Source: Nonlabens ulvanivorans (GTDB lineage Bacteria > Bacteroidota > Bacteroidia > Flavobacteriales > Flavobacteriaceae). Taken from it: DNA of 64,000 nucleotides. Shown here piece after piece: positions 27,766 to 37,536 of this stretch; within the stretch, counting starts at the first letter, position 1, and every line of letters begins with the position of its first letter. The stretch covers positions 1,033,360 through 1,097,359 of the forward strand of contig NZ_BBMK01000001.1 of assembly GCF_000755285.1 (NCBI RefSeq). Direction: 5' to 3'. The notes beneath the pieces were generated by a model, which saw nothing but the letters and a program-made list of their open reading frames with translations, searched no databases and was not told the origin of the DNA. Both the position numbers and the translations under genes were made by a program.

Positions 27766-28491
27766 ATGAAGTTAATTATCTGTTTTTTGCTATTTACGGT
27801 TTCTTTTGTTTCTGTAGCCCAAGAGTCCTTGGATTATATAGGTTTATGGTCTTTTAAAGAATTAGACCGTAGCGCTATGGAAAGTATTGATGAAGAAAAA
27901 ATCAGGTTAGTAACTAATATGTTTCAAGACATGAAAATTGAAATACTAGATACTGAAATTTATCAGATGCAGTTTATGGGTGAAGTACAAGAGTCTAGTT
28001 ATACTAAATCTGGTGATACATTATATTTAGATAAAGGTGATAAATTTATATTGTTGGACGATGCAACGGCTAGAATGGAATCGGGAAATGCCAGATTACT
28101 ATTTGCTAAAGGAGGCTTCACAACTCAAAAAACTTATAGTTACCTAACTGAAGATAAATATGCATTACAGCCATTTAAAACAGAATCCTTATTGGGTAAG
28201 TGGAAAGTACAAGAAGTAAAAGCGCCTGAAGGTGTTGAAGGTGGTGGTATGTATGAAATGATAGGTATGATGATCACTTTTAATTTTATAACAGAAGAAG
28301 AGGTTGCTTTAGGAATTTCAGGCATACAAACTGTAGAAGAATATCAAATCGACATGGATACTCAAGAACTAGTATTCATAAAGCCGGATGCTGAGGAGAA
28401 TAGAATGTATGCTATAGTTCAAGTGTCTGAGGAATACATGATCTTACAGCATTTAAAAGAGGATACCTACATATACCTTGTCAGAGAATAA
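27766..28491 (+). CDS. Exported lipocalin-like protein, unknown function
   Basis: A 241-residue protein with a signal peptide (MKLIICFLLFTVSFVSVAQE). The body has two lipocalin-like halves, each opening with a glycine-tryptophan motif (YIGLWSFKELD near residue 25; LLGKWKVQEVKAP near residue 144) and ending in short strands (GDTLYLDKGDKFILLD; YMILQHLKEDTYIYLV). Similar small exported proteins are common in flavobacteria. No ligand can be named. It stands alone between obgE and the convergent DUF1569 gene. Confidence 0.7.
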   Translation: MKLIICFLLFTVSFVSVAQESLDYIGLWSFKELDRSAMESIDEEKIRLVTNMFQDMKIEILDTEIYQMQFMGEVQESSYTKSGDTLYLDKGDKFILLDDATARMESGNARLLFAKGGFTTQKTYSYLTEDKYALQPFKTESLLGKWKVQEVKAPEGVEGGGMYEMIGMMITFNFITEEEVALGISGIQTVEEYQIDMDTQELVFIKPDAEENRMYAIVQVSEEYMILQHLKEDTYIYLVRE

Positions 28492-28509
28492 GTATAAAAC
28501 TTACACTTT

Positions 28510-28952
28510 TTAAACACCAAACTGTTCAAAGTGATGATTTAAGTGTTTCCATTGCATGATGCCCCATTGATCCTTAGTAAAACTGCCAAAAACAGGATGC
28601 GGCTCACGATTCTCATTATTGCGATCTTCCCACAATTCATTCATCCAATTCTGTAAGTTTGCTTTCTCCTTATTGAAATCATAGTCCCCTAACTTCTAAA
28701 CTGTGGTGGTGTAGGTGCGTTTTTCTTAAATGGCTTTGGACTGTACATCATTTTTTTAAATAGGACTTTAATCAGCCAGTTAGATTTTATGGTGACATCT
28801 GATTTATCTATCGCGATTTTTATAGGAGCCTGACAATGGTTCAACATTTGTGCTCCATTCATCTTTCCCCATTGCGCTGTGCTATCTGTGGTTATATTCT
28901 CAATACGTTCCTGTAATTCTTGATAGGCTTTAGCTTCAAAAAAAGATTTCAT
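28510..28952 (-). CDS. DUF1569/DinB-like protein (frameshifted in this sequence)
   Basis: About 146 residues once one missing A near 28695 is restored (…PPQFRKLGDYDFNKEK). The N-terminal half shows AQWGKMNGAQMLNHCQAPIKIAI, whose His aligns with the metal-binding helix of DinB-like folds, and the C-terminal half shows FGSFTKDQWGIMQWKHLNHHFEQFGV with the second His cluster. DUF1569 proteins have no assigned reaction. It begins 16 bases after namZ ends, so the two are cotranscribed. Confidence 0.75.
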
Positions 28953-28968
28953 AAGTAATAATTATAGG

Positions 28969-30265
28969 TTAGTACAATAAGTAAGGTTGTCTCATGACGT
29001 CATAAGCTTCAAGGCCTTCTTGCCAGCTAGCTCTGATCTCGCTTGCGGTCATTCCTGCTTCAATTTGTTTTTGCAAGTTATCTGTACCGGCTAGATTGGT
29101 AAAGAATGAATTGAAAAAGTTCTTTTTGGAAGGCGCTTTCGCGAAAGCATCTATTAAAAAATCTAAATTTATTTGATCTAGTTTTGGGTGACTTCTCAAA
29201 TCTACACCAAAACATTTTTTACCATTGTATAATGGTCTTTTTGCTCCTTCATTAGGTGAAGGAGTAAAAGAAAAAGTCCTGGTATGTTGCTAACACAGGT
29301 GAACCATAGACCTGAAATTGCATATCAGTACCACGACCTACACTAATGTCTGTGCCTTCAAAAAAGCACAAACTAGGATATAGGTTTATAGATTGATCGT
29401 TAGGTAAGTTTGGTGAAGGTTTTATAGGGATTGAATACTGATCTGCATGATTGTACTTATTCATTTTGACAACCATTAAATCACATTTTAATCCATATTC
29501 TAGCCAGCGTTCGCCATTTATCATTTGCGCATATTCACCTATTGTCATGCCATGTACCACAGGTACCGGATGCATACCTACAAAGCTTTTGTGTGCAGGT
29601 TCTAAAATAGGTCCGTCGATATAATGTCCATTAGGATTTGGTCTATCTAAAATAACAACTTTTTTATCTAGTCTGGAGCAGGCTTCCATTACATAATGCA
29701 GCGTAGAGATATATGTGTAGAATCTTGCTCCTACATCCTGTATATCAAAAATGACGATGTCAACATCTGCAAGTTGTTCTGCAGTAGGTTTTTTATTAGA
29801 ACCATAAAGAGATATGATAGGTAGACCAGTTTTAGAATCTATACCATCTTTTATAGTCGCGCCAGCATCTGCTGTTCCACGGAAACCATGTTCTGGGGGG
29901 GCAAATACTTTTTTTACTAGAACACCACGACTCAATAAAGTATCTACTAAATGTGTGTAGGTAACAACTTCTGGCTCATCCCAATTGGTTTTATTACTTT
30001 TTGCACTTGACCTTACTACACTGGTTTGATTGCCCACAACGGCAACATTACGGCCTTTAAATAAGGCAATCCACTGTTGTATATTGTCTGCTGCTGGTGT
30101 AGGTTGGTTTTCTATAGTACTTTGAGATTGTATCACTTTACGACTAGCAACTAATGAGTCAGAAACTTTTTCAGTCTTAGCAGTCGTTTTATTTTTATGA
30201 TTGATTTTTGCATCGCAAGAAATCATGGTTAAAGCGATAGCTAATATGGTATATTTGAAAATCAT
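28969..30265 (-). CDS. namZ: Exo-beta-N-acetylmuramidase NamZ (DUF1343) lipoprotein (frameshifted in this sequence)
   Basis: The DUF1343 family includes NamZ, which removes terminal MurNAc from peptidoglycan fragments. The ATG at 30265 gives a lipoprotein signal (TMISC, Cys17). Motifs: NVAVVGNQTSVV, KKVFAPPEHGFRGTADAGA, LYGSNKKPT, DIVIFDIQDVGARFYTYIST, VILDRPNPNGHYIDGP, GMHPVPVVHGMTIGEYA, PSPNLPNDQSINLYPSLCFFEGTDIS (quoted in part), then RGTD. Frames join by removing one A in the A-run at 29271-29275, giving DFSFTPSPNEGAKRPLYNG. The C-terminus (VDLRSHPKLDQINLDFLIDA) is normal. The PP in FAPPEHGFRG comes from a 7-mer; the family reads FAPEHGFRG. Confidence 0.88.
29134..29148. repeat. Iterated palindrome copy inside namZ
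   Basis: CGCTTTCGCGAAAGC, read on the minus strand as codons for AFAKAP. Fifteen of sixteen bases of the core. Confidence 0.85.
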
Positions 30266-30275
30266 AAATGAATAA

Positions 30276-31523
30276 GTGAATTTAGAGTATTTCATAGCAA
30301 AAAGAGTGCAAAGTAGTGCTGCCTATAAAAATAGCGTAAGTGCACCGATTATAAAAATTGCAATTGCAGCAATCGCAATAGGTGTGATTGTGATGCTAAT
30401 CGCTATTGCCACTGGTGTTGGGCTGCAAAAAAAGATCAAAGAAAAGGTTAGTGCCTTTAATGGACACGTAAGTATTTCCCTTTACGACCGCAATAACTCT
30501 ATTACCACCGTAAAACCTATATCCATTAATCAAGATTTTTATCCAGATTTTGAAACTGTTCCCGAGGTGACTCATGTGCAAGTAGTAGCCACTTTAGGTG
30601 GAATGATTAGAACCGAAAAAGATTTTGAAGGTATTATTCTTAAAGGTGTAGGAACAGATTATGACTGGTCTTATTTTCAAGATTTTCTAGTAGATGGTGC
30701 ATTGCCAGATATGACTTTAGAAAACGCTACCAGAGAAATTTTAATATCAGATGATATTGCTCGTAGGTTACAACTTAAAGTAGGTGATAAAGCGCCTACC
30801 TATTTTGTAAAGCCTAATGCATCATCAAATGGTAACCCGACTATTTCTCGAGGATTTACAATTTCAGGTATTTATGATAGCGGTCTGGAGGAATATGATA
30901 CCAAATTCATTGTAGGTGACATAAGGCATATTCAGAAAATTAATAAATGGGATGATGATCAAATCGGTAAGTTTGAAGTCTTTATTAATGATTTTGATAA
31001 TCTAGATCAATTAGGTATTAAGATTTTTCAAAACACAGACTCGTTATTGAATAGTCAAACTATTAAACAACAATATCCTACTATTTTCTCTTGGCTTGCA
31101 TTGTTGGATTCTAATATCTACGGTATTATAGCTATTATTCTTATCGTAGGAATTATAAATATGATCACCGCATTGCTGGTCCTTATTTTAGATCGTACAC
31201 GCATGATAGGTGTATTAAAAGCACTGGGCGCTGGCAACTGGCTAGTTCGTAAGATCTTTTTATACAATGCGATGAGTCTGATTATACAAGGACTCGTTAT
31301 AGGAAATGTAATCGGGCTAGGCTTGATAGGTATTCAATACTACTTTAGTCCATTTACTTTAGATCCATCTACTTACTATGTTACTGAGGCTCCAGTTTAT
31401 CTATCGCTTTGGCACGTGATAGCTCTTAATTTAGGGACATTTATATTGTGTTTATTAGTTCTCATAATACCTTCTTTTATTATTAGTAAAATATCACCTG
31501 TTAAGGCGATGAGATTTGAGTAG
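30276..31523 (+). CDS. FtsX/LolC-E-like ABC transporter permease
   Basis: The 415-residue permease has the MacB/FtsX topology: a cytoplasmic start (MNLEYFIAKRVQSS), helix 1 at about residues 26-48 (KIAIAAIAIGVIVMLIAIATGVG), a large periplasmic MacB-PCD-like domain, and three C-terminal helices (IYGIIAIILIVGIINMITALLVLIL; AMSLIIQGLVIGNVIGLGLIG; VIALNLGTFILCLLVLIIP; quoted in part) with the final KISPVKAMRFE motif typical of LolE-type permeases. The ATPase is not adjacent. The GTG start at 30276 is only 10 bases from the divergent namZ start, so each promoter must lie inside the other gene. Confidence 0.85.
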   Translation: MNLEYFIAKRVQSSAAYKNSVSAPIIKIAIAAIAIGVIVMLIAIATGVGLQKKIKEKVSAFNGHVSISLYDRNNSITTVKPISINQDFYPDFETVPEVTHVQVVATLGGMIRTEKDFEGIILKGVGTDYDWSYFQDFLVDGALPDMTLENATREILISDDIARRLQLKVGDKAPTYFVKPNASSNGNPTISRGFTISGIYDSGLEEYDTKFIVGDIRHIQKINKWDDDQIGKFEVFINDFDNLDQLGIKIFQNTDSLLNSQTIKQQYPTIFSWLALLDSNIYGIIAIILIVGIINMITALLVLILDRTRMIGVLKALGAGNWLVRKIFLYNAMSLIIQGLVIGNVIGLGLIGIQYYFSPFTLDPSTYYVTEAPVYLSLWHVIALNLGTFILCLLVLIIPSFIISKISPVKAMRFE

Positions 31524-31559
31524 TAATGCTATTCAAGAGGTTAGTTTTCTTTTTATTTC

Positions 31560-31575
31560 GCTTCCGCGGAAGCGT
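31560..31575. repeat. Variant palindrome CGCTTCCGCGGAAGCG
   Basis: A GC-substituted but still perfectly self-complementary version of the iterated palindrome, between the permease and the synthase gene. The paired change on both arms keeps the symmetry. Confidence 0.8.
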
Positions 31576-31609
31576 CATTAAAATCAATTAACAAATCAAT
31601 AAGGCTATT

Positions 31610-31643
31610 GAGGTATAAGAACTTATACAAAACATTATTTTTG
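31610..31643 (+). promoter_or_regulatory. Putative promoter of the PLP synthase gene
   Basis: TTG at 31610-31612, a 23-base spacer and exact TATTTTTG at 31636-31643, 16 bases before the ATG at 31660. Confidence 0.5.
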
Positions 31644-31659
31644 CATTTCAATTAAGAAT

Positions 31660-32678
31660 ATGGAATACGCAGAAAATATATTAGGTACGATAGGTAATAC
31701 TCCTCTAGTTAAGATGAATAAACTAGTAGAGGACTTACCATGTCTGGTCCTAGCAAAGTATGAAACTTTTAATCCAGGGAACTCTGTAAAAGATCGCATG
31801 GCTTTAACAATGATTGAAGATGCTGAGGCTGATGGAAGATTACAACCAGGTGTACTATTATAGAAGGAACTAGTGGTAATACAGGAATGGGACTTGCCCT
31901 AGCCGCTATAATGAAGGGTTACAAGCTCATATGCGTTCTTGCAGATAAGCAGTCTAAGGAAAAAATGGATATCCTACGTGCTGTAGGAGCTGAAGTTCAC
32001 GTGTGCCCAACTAATGTAGAGCCCGATGATCCACGTTCTTATTATTCTACTAGTAAAAGATTGAGTGAGGAGATTCCTAATTCTTGGTATGTGAATCAAT
32101 ATGATAACCCGTCTAATTGTAAGGCTCATTATCAAAGTACAGGTCCAGAGATATGGAAACAAACCGAAGGTAAGGTGACACACTTTGTGGTAGGTGTAGG
32201 AACTGGAGGAACGATATCTGGAGTAGGAACTTATTTAAAGTTGCAAAATCCCAATGTTAAGATTTGGGGGGGAATAGATACTTATGGTTCAGTGTTCAAA
32301 AAATATCATGAGACGGGAATTTTTGATGAGAATGAGATTCACTCTTATGTTACTGAAGGAATAGGTGAAGATATTTTACCACTCAACGTACGTTTTGAAG
32401 TGATAGACGGTTTTACTAAAGTCACTGATAAAGATGCAGCAGTTTATACACGTAGACTTGCAAAAGAAGAAGGTATGTTCTTAGGGAATAGTGCAGGTGC
32501 AGCTATAAAAGGTTTAAAACAAATTCATAAGGAGCATGGCTTTACCAAAGATGATGTGGTAGTAATCTTATTTCATGATCACGGAAGTCGTTATGTAGGG
32601 AAGTTTTTTAATGACGAGTGGATGATGGAAAAAGGATACATCAATCAAGATGGTTCTTATCCAGAAGATGATAAATAA
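31660..32678 (+). CDS. Cysteine synthase/cystathionine beta-synthase family enzyme (frameshifted in this sequence)
   Basis: A fold-type II PLP enzyme. The PLP lysine is in NPGNSVKDRMAL; the substrate loop is EGTSGNTGMGLALAA; the phosphate cradle is GVGTGGTISGVGTYLK; the C-terminus reads GNSAGAAIKGL. One A is missing near 31853, where GVTIIEGTSG becomes GVLL and stops. VKIWGGIDTYGS holds a 7-mer (32266-32272); WGIDTYGS is the expected reading. The family includes O-acetylserine sulfhydrylase and cystathionine beta-synthase; the extended C-terminus (SRYVGKFFNDEWM) resembles the CBS-type enzymes, but I cannot settle which reaction it does. Confidence 0.88.
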
Positions 32679-32693
32679 GAATTCAATTAAGTC

Positions 32694-32740
32694 AAAAAAG
32701 CCCCAAAATCTATATTAGATTTTGGGGGGGCTTTTTTTTT
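32694..32740 (+). terminator. Terminator with unequal arms
   Basis: The 5' arm is GCCCCAAAATCT (four C); the 3' arm is AGATTTT followed by seven G and C. With four G the stem would be perfect. It is followed by about ten T. It serves the synthase gene and, read the other way, can serve the convergent T9SS cargo gene. Confidence 0.85.
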
Positions 32741-32754
32741 AATGAGATTAAGTA

Positions 32755-34784
32755 TTATCTCTTAATCAATTTATAGGTCAATGAGCTGTTTCTATTCAGT
32801 CTAACCAAATACATTCCTGCTGATAGTTGAGGTAATTCTATGTTAATTGAATTGGAGGAAGGATCAAGTTCTTTGCTTAAAACTAAACGGCCATTTAAAT
32901 TTAATACTTCAATATATTTAGGGCCGTATTGATTTAAGACGTTAATGGAAAAAATATTTCCGTTTAATGGGTTCGGATAGATGCTGAATCCATCTTTTTC
33001 AATATTTGTAATACTTAAAGTAACATTTGCTTCGAGAAAATCTGGGATTCCAGATCCATCTGTATCATCATCTGTTGGGTCACCATTGTTATTGTAGTCT
33101 TCGTTAATAGTTAAAACTCCATCTCCGTCATCATCGTCATCTAGATAGTTCTCAATTCCATCTCCATCTGTATCTAGAAAAGGAATGTTTTCTATTCTAT
33201 ATCCAGTAGCGCTTATCTCTATAGCGGTAGGCACACCATCACCATCATCGTCATCATCTTGATAGTTTGGTATTCCGTCTCCATCAGTATCATCATCATT
33301 AAGATTTCCGTTTCCATTTAAATCTTCACTCAAATCAGGTATTCCATCATTATCTGTATCTGTGAGCGGTTGAGTAGTAAGTAGTAAGTCAAAATTTACA
33401 ATAATATTTGAACATAACATATTTGCATTATCCACTCTCGCATAAATAGTTTGTGGATTGGTCGTATTTGCAAAAGCACTAGTACTTCCAATAGGATTGG
33501 TCTGTGATTGGGCATCTGCAAGAGTTGTGTAGTATAAAACTGATGTTGTTATAGGGTTTAAACCACCAATAATTCTTGAAGTATTGAAATCAAGATTAAA
33601 ATCTTCAGTTCCATTTCCGTCACTATCATATCTGTATAAATCAACCGCTTCAAAATCTGTTTGAGGATCAAGAACATCTATACGATATTGTTCAGTATAA
33701 GTACAGCCGTTATTATCTGTGGTAGTATAATCGTAACAATTCAAACCTGTCTGTGTAGGCGTAATTGAAATTTGATTTGTTCCTGTAGAAGTTATATCTG
33801 GACTTGAAGACCATGATTCACTTATTATTGTTGGGTTAGTATAATTGATATTTGATTCTAAGCCTACTCCAAATTTCATAAACCAGCTGAATATGTATCC
33901 ATTGTCTATTGACAAATTATCGGTTATTCTTAATCTCCATACTCCATTTAGTGGTACTGCAGTAAGGTTATTAAAAGGCGTGTCAGATGCGTAATCACCA
34001 GCAGGAATCGTTGTATTTGTAATCGCTGCAGTTGTCATAGTTGTTGTAGCTTGAGTTGTGAAACAGTAATCATATCCTATGCCAGGAGTCGTTGTCATAT
34101 CGTCTACTGGCTCACCTAGAAAAGTTCCGCCAGCTGAGCTAGGTAGGGAATAAGATCTATCGCAGTCCCGTTAGGCGCAACTAACTCTATTCTCAAATCG
34201 CCTAAATAAGAATGTTCGATATTCATACATACACCTAAGAAATTTGCTGGATTAACTAAAGTCGCACCGTCAGGAAAACAATCTATTATTATTACAGTTT
34301 GGTAGCTAACTCCACTGCCATCAGGTAAAAAAGTTGTGCCAGCTACAAAAGCTGCATCATCACAGGTTAGTACTGTATCTATTTGTGAAGTTGTAGTTAC
34401 ATCCATTGAATCTCCTAAACATAGAACAGGCGTATCTGTTGTAGTATAGTCTAAAACTGGCTCTGGAGAAACCACAACGGTTATATAATCTGTCGTGCCT
34501 ACTGGATTAGAATTTTGATCAGTAGTGCGTAATTGTACAAAGAATGCACCTGAATTGTTAAATTGTTGATTTGCAACTCTAGTATTTTGATTACCTAAAT
34601 TTCCAAAATCCCATTCAAACATATAGTTTGAGCCATCGATGGCCGTGAAATCTATAGTGTCTCCTGGGCAAATTTCAATGATGTTATTTACCGCCATAGG
34701 TAAAGTGCTCTCGATTCCGGAATTTTGAGAAATCCCCCCCAATAATGATGACAAGAAAAATAGATAAGTAAAGAGTGTTTTCAT
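32755..34784 (-). CDS. T9SS cargo protein: PKD domain, P-domain, TSP3 repeats, type A sorting domain (frameshifted in this sequence)
   Basis: About 676 residues. After a signal peptide, a PKD-like domain (CPGDTIDFTA, MFEWDFGNLG) is followed by a proprotein-convertase P-domain (CMNIEHSYLGDLRIELVAPNGT ... PLNGVWRLRITDNLSIDNG), an Ig-like segment, then calcium-binding TSP3 repeats (DTDNDGIPD, DDTDGDGIPNYQDDDDDGDG, and so on) and a T9SS type A domain (FSIYPNPLNGNIFSINV ... GMYLVRLNRNSSLTYKLIKR). One C lost near 34142 breaks the frame; restoring it gives IPYPSSAGGTFLGEPVDD. The signal peptide reads LLGGISQ from a 7-mer. It is divergent from the DUF2851 gene. Substrate of PorU/PorV by its C-terminus; function otherwise unknown. 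Confidence 0.85.
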
Positions 34785-34895
34785 AGTTTAGCTTTGAGGT
34801 TATTTCCTATAAAAATAGGTAAATATTTGACTTTTAGGTGTTTTTATGTATATTTTCAAAAGTATTGTTTCGGCTTACTATTTAATACTTAATTG

Positions 34896-36173
34896 ATGCA
34901 AGAAGATTTTATTCATTACCTATGGAAATTTAAAAAGCTAAGCGGTCAAGAGCTTAAGACTACAGAAGGAAAAAGTATTGTTATTAAATCTCTAGGGATT
35001 CACAATTTTCATTCAGGTCCCGATTTCTTTAACGGTAGATTAGAAATCGATGGGCAAGAATGGGCTGGTAATATTGAAATGCATGTAAAAGCAAGTGACT
35101 GGTACTTGCATGGTCATGATGATGATCCTGCTTACGATAACGTCATATTACATGTGGTATGGATACATGATGCAGAGATTTCTCGCCGAGATGAGGTAAA
35201 TATTCCTGTGCTAGAAGTCAGTAAATATGTACCCAAAGCATTAGTGAAAAGCTATCAAAAACTTTTTGCGATAAAAAATGATCAATTCATTAATTGTGAA
35301 AATGACTTTGCTACGGTGGATGATTTTAAAAAAGCCCAATGGTTTGAAAAGTTGTTTTTTGAAAGATTAGAACATCGTAGTATTCATATAAATAGAGTAT
35401 TAAAGCAAACTCAAAACGATTGGGAAGCTCTATTTTTTCAATTGCTTAGTAGAAGTTTTGGTACTAAGCTTAATGGAGATGCTTTTGAACAATTAGCACA
35501 AAGTATAGATGCTAATACGGTACGTAAACTAGCAAAAGATGCTTTTCAACTTGAGGCAACGCTATTAGGTCAGGCAGGATTACTAGATGAGCCTAAGAAG
35601 GATCGTTATTATGAACAACTGGTTGATGAATACGCTTTCGCAAAAGCGAAATTTCAATTACAGCCTGCTTTAACACCTATGAAATTTTTCAGATTAAGAC
35701 CTGCAAATTATCCTACCATACGCATATCTCAACTAGCCATGCTTTATCATAGATCTCCACATCTATTCGGTGAAATTTTACTTGCAAAAACCAGAGAAGA
35801 TATTCATAAATTATTTATGGTAAAAGCGGCCTCTTACTGGGATTCCCATCATGTCTTTGATAAAGAAACTGTATTTAGAGAAAAATCACTTACAGCATCG
35901 TTTGTAGATCTGGTGATAATTAATTGTATTGTGCCAGTAAAATTTGCTCATGCACAGTTTACCGGCAAGGATAAAACAGAAGAGTTGCTCCAACTAATGT
36001 ATAATTTAAAACCTGAATCCAATACCGTAGTTAGTAGCTTTAAAAAGCTAACTAAAATTAATAATGCACTAGAGTCTCAAGCTTTACTACAATTAAAGCC
36101 TCGATACTGCGATATTAATAAATGTTTAAGTTGTGATGTAGGTGTGTCACTTTTAAGAGATAAATCTAGTTGA
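34896..36173 (+). CDS. DUF2851 family protein
   Basis: A 425-residue cytoplasmic protein that opens MQEDFIHYLWKFKKLSG and has the DUF2851 signature SLGIHNFHSGPDFFNGRLEIDGQ, then WAGNIEMHVKASDWYLHGH and NVILHVVWIHD. Four Cys close to the C-terminus (PRYCDINKCLSCDVGV) suggest a metal site. The family is restricted mainly to Bacteroidota and has no assigned function. The ATG at 34896 is preferred over the TTG one codon earlier. A one-mismatch copy of the palindrome lies at 35633-35648. Confidence 0.85.
   Translation: MQEDFIHYLWKFKKLSGQELKTTEGKSIVIKSLGIHNFHSGPDFFNGRLEIDGQEWAGNIEMHVKASDWYLHGHDDDPAYDNVILHVVWIHDAEISRRDEVNIPVLEVSKYVPKALVKSYQKLFAIKNDQFINCENDFATVDDFKKAQWFEKLFFERLEHRSIHINRVLKQTQNDWEALFFQLLSRSFGTKLNGDAFEQLAQSIDANTVRKLAKDAFQLEATLLGQAGLLDEPKKDRYYEQLVDEYAFAKAKFQLQPALTPMKFFRLRPANYPTIRISQLAMLYHRSPHLFGEILLAKTREDIHKLFMVKAASYWDSHHVFDKETVFREKSLTASFVDLVIINCIVPVKFAHAQFTGKDKTEELLQLMYNLKPESNTVVSSFKKLTKINNALESQALLQLKPRYCDINKCLSCDVGVSLLRDKSS
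35633..35648. repeat. Palindrome copy with one mismatch (CGCTTTCGCAAAAGCG)
   Basis: One central G to A change relative to the core, inside the DUF2851 gene (codons for AFAKAK). Confidence 0.75.
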
Positions 36174-36210
36174 TGTATTGATTTTAATTGCTTATCATTA
36201 AATTTACAAC

Positions 36211-36438
36211 ATGGGAATAGTTACAGGATTAAGGCACTATATGGAGAAATATGGCTTCTATGTGTCATCACGTATTGCAGATCGTATGGGAATGCGTGCC
36301 CGTAACGTGCGTATAACCTTCATTTATTTCACATTTGCTACGTTAGGAGCCGGATTTGGTGTGTATCTTATAATCGCTTTTTGGCTTAAGATCAAGGATA
36401 TGCTTTACGTTAAAAGAAGCTCAGTATTTGATCTCTAA
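36211..36438 (+). CDS. PspC-domain membrane protein
   Basis: Seventy-five residues. The C-terminal two thirds read RMGMRARNVRITFIYFTFATLGAGFGVYLIIAFWLK, a PspC-type membrane segment, preceded by a short cytoplasmic helix. PspC proteins sense or respond to envelope stress. It sits between the DUF2851 gene and the channel gene on the same strand, with short gaps. Confidence 0.8.
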   Translation: MGIVTGLRHYMEKYGFYVSSRIADRMGMRARNVRITFIYFTFATLGAGFGVYLIIAFWLKIKDMLYVKRSSVFDL

Positions 36439-36452
36439 AATAATTTAACCAC

Positions 36453-37462
36453 GTGCGTTCAAAAATAGCTGTTGCGATTATGTTGCTCATTGCCATCTTA
36501 CTCATAGGTGTGCTGGGATTTAAGTTTATTCAAGGTCTATCTTGGTAGATGCCATCTACATGACAGTAATAACCATCTCAACTGTAGGTTATCGCGAGGT
36601 AGAGCTACCTAATGATCAGACTAAGATTTTTATTGTTCTACTTTTATTGTTTAGCGTTGTAATTGTAGGTTATGCGGTATCTGTTATCACAGAGTATTTA
36701 ATATCACGTAGTTCATTGAAAGACATGAGAGAAAAAAGAAAACAAAAACATATAGATGCTATGGAGAATCATATTATAGTTTGTGGTTATGGCCGCAATG
36801 GTAGACAAGCTGTTGAGAAGCTAAGAGATTATCATAGAGAGTTTATAATTATTGAGAAAAATCAAGAGGTCATTGATGATTGTGGACTAGATAGCAATAT
36901 GTTTTTAAGAGGAAATGCAAATGAGGATGAGGTTCTAATTAAAGCTGGAATTGAGAGAGCTTCCACCCTTATAACAGCTTTGCCTGATGATGCAGATAAT
37001 CTTTTTACGGTACTTAGTGCTCGACAACTTAATAAGTCGTTAAAAATAATTTCTCGTGCGAGTGAAGAAACAAGTTATAAAAAACTAAAACTAGCAGGTG
37101 CTGATAATGTTATTTTACCAGATAAAATAGGTGGAGAGCATATGGCCTCACTTATTGTAAGTCCAGACTTGATTGAGTTCTGGGATAACTTGAGTTATGG
37201 TGGTGATGAAGGAGTAAATTTAGAACAAGTGTCGTTTGAGCAAATGTTTGATGATAATGGAGATTGTTCAATAATTGACCTTAATTTAAGACAGAAAACG
37301 GGATGTACAATCATAGGATATAAATCGGCAGATGGGAATTATACCGTCAATCCAGATCCTAAAATGATGCTTACTGCTGGTTCAAAAATCATAGTTGTAG
37401 GAAATACACAGCAAATATTAAATCTCCAAAAGGTCTATCGAATTAACAACGAGGTAACATAA
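36453..37462 (+). CDS. Two-helix K+ channel with RCK/TrkA domain (frameshifted in this sequence)
   Basis: A GTG start at 36453 (MRSKIAVAIMLLIAILLIG...) gives helix 1, then the pore region SWVDAIYMTVITISTVGYREVEL and helix 2. One G is missing near 36544. The cytoplasmic part is an RCK N-domain (HIIVCGYGRNGRQAVEKLRDYHREF, then RGNANEDEVLIKAGI) and an RCK C-domain (TAGSKIIVVGNTQQILNLQKVY). Architecture matches MthK-like channels. The selectivity filter is TVGYR rather than TVGYG. Confidence 0.87.
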
Positions 37463-37536
37463 GTGCCTTTAAAATTTTTAAAAAGCAAGATTTTTGTGCA
37501 TCTTGCTGACTTAACCAAAATTTAAATCAAAAAATA

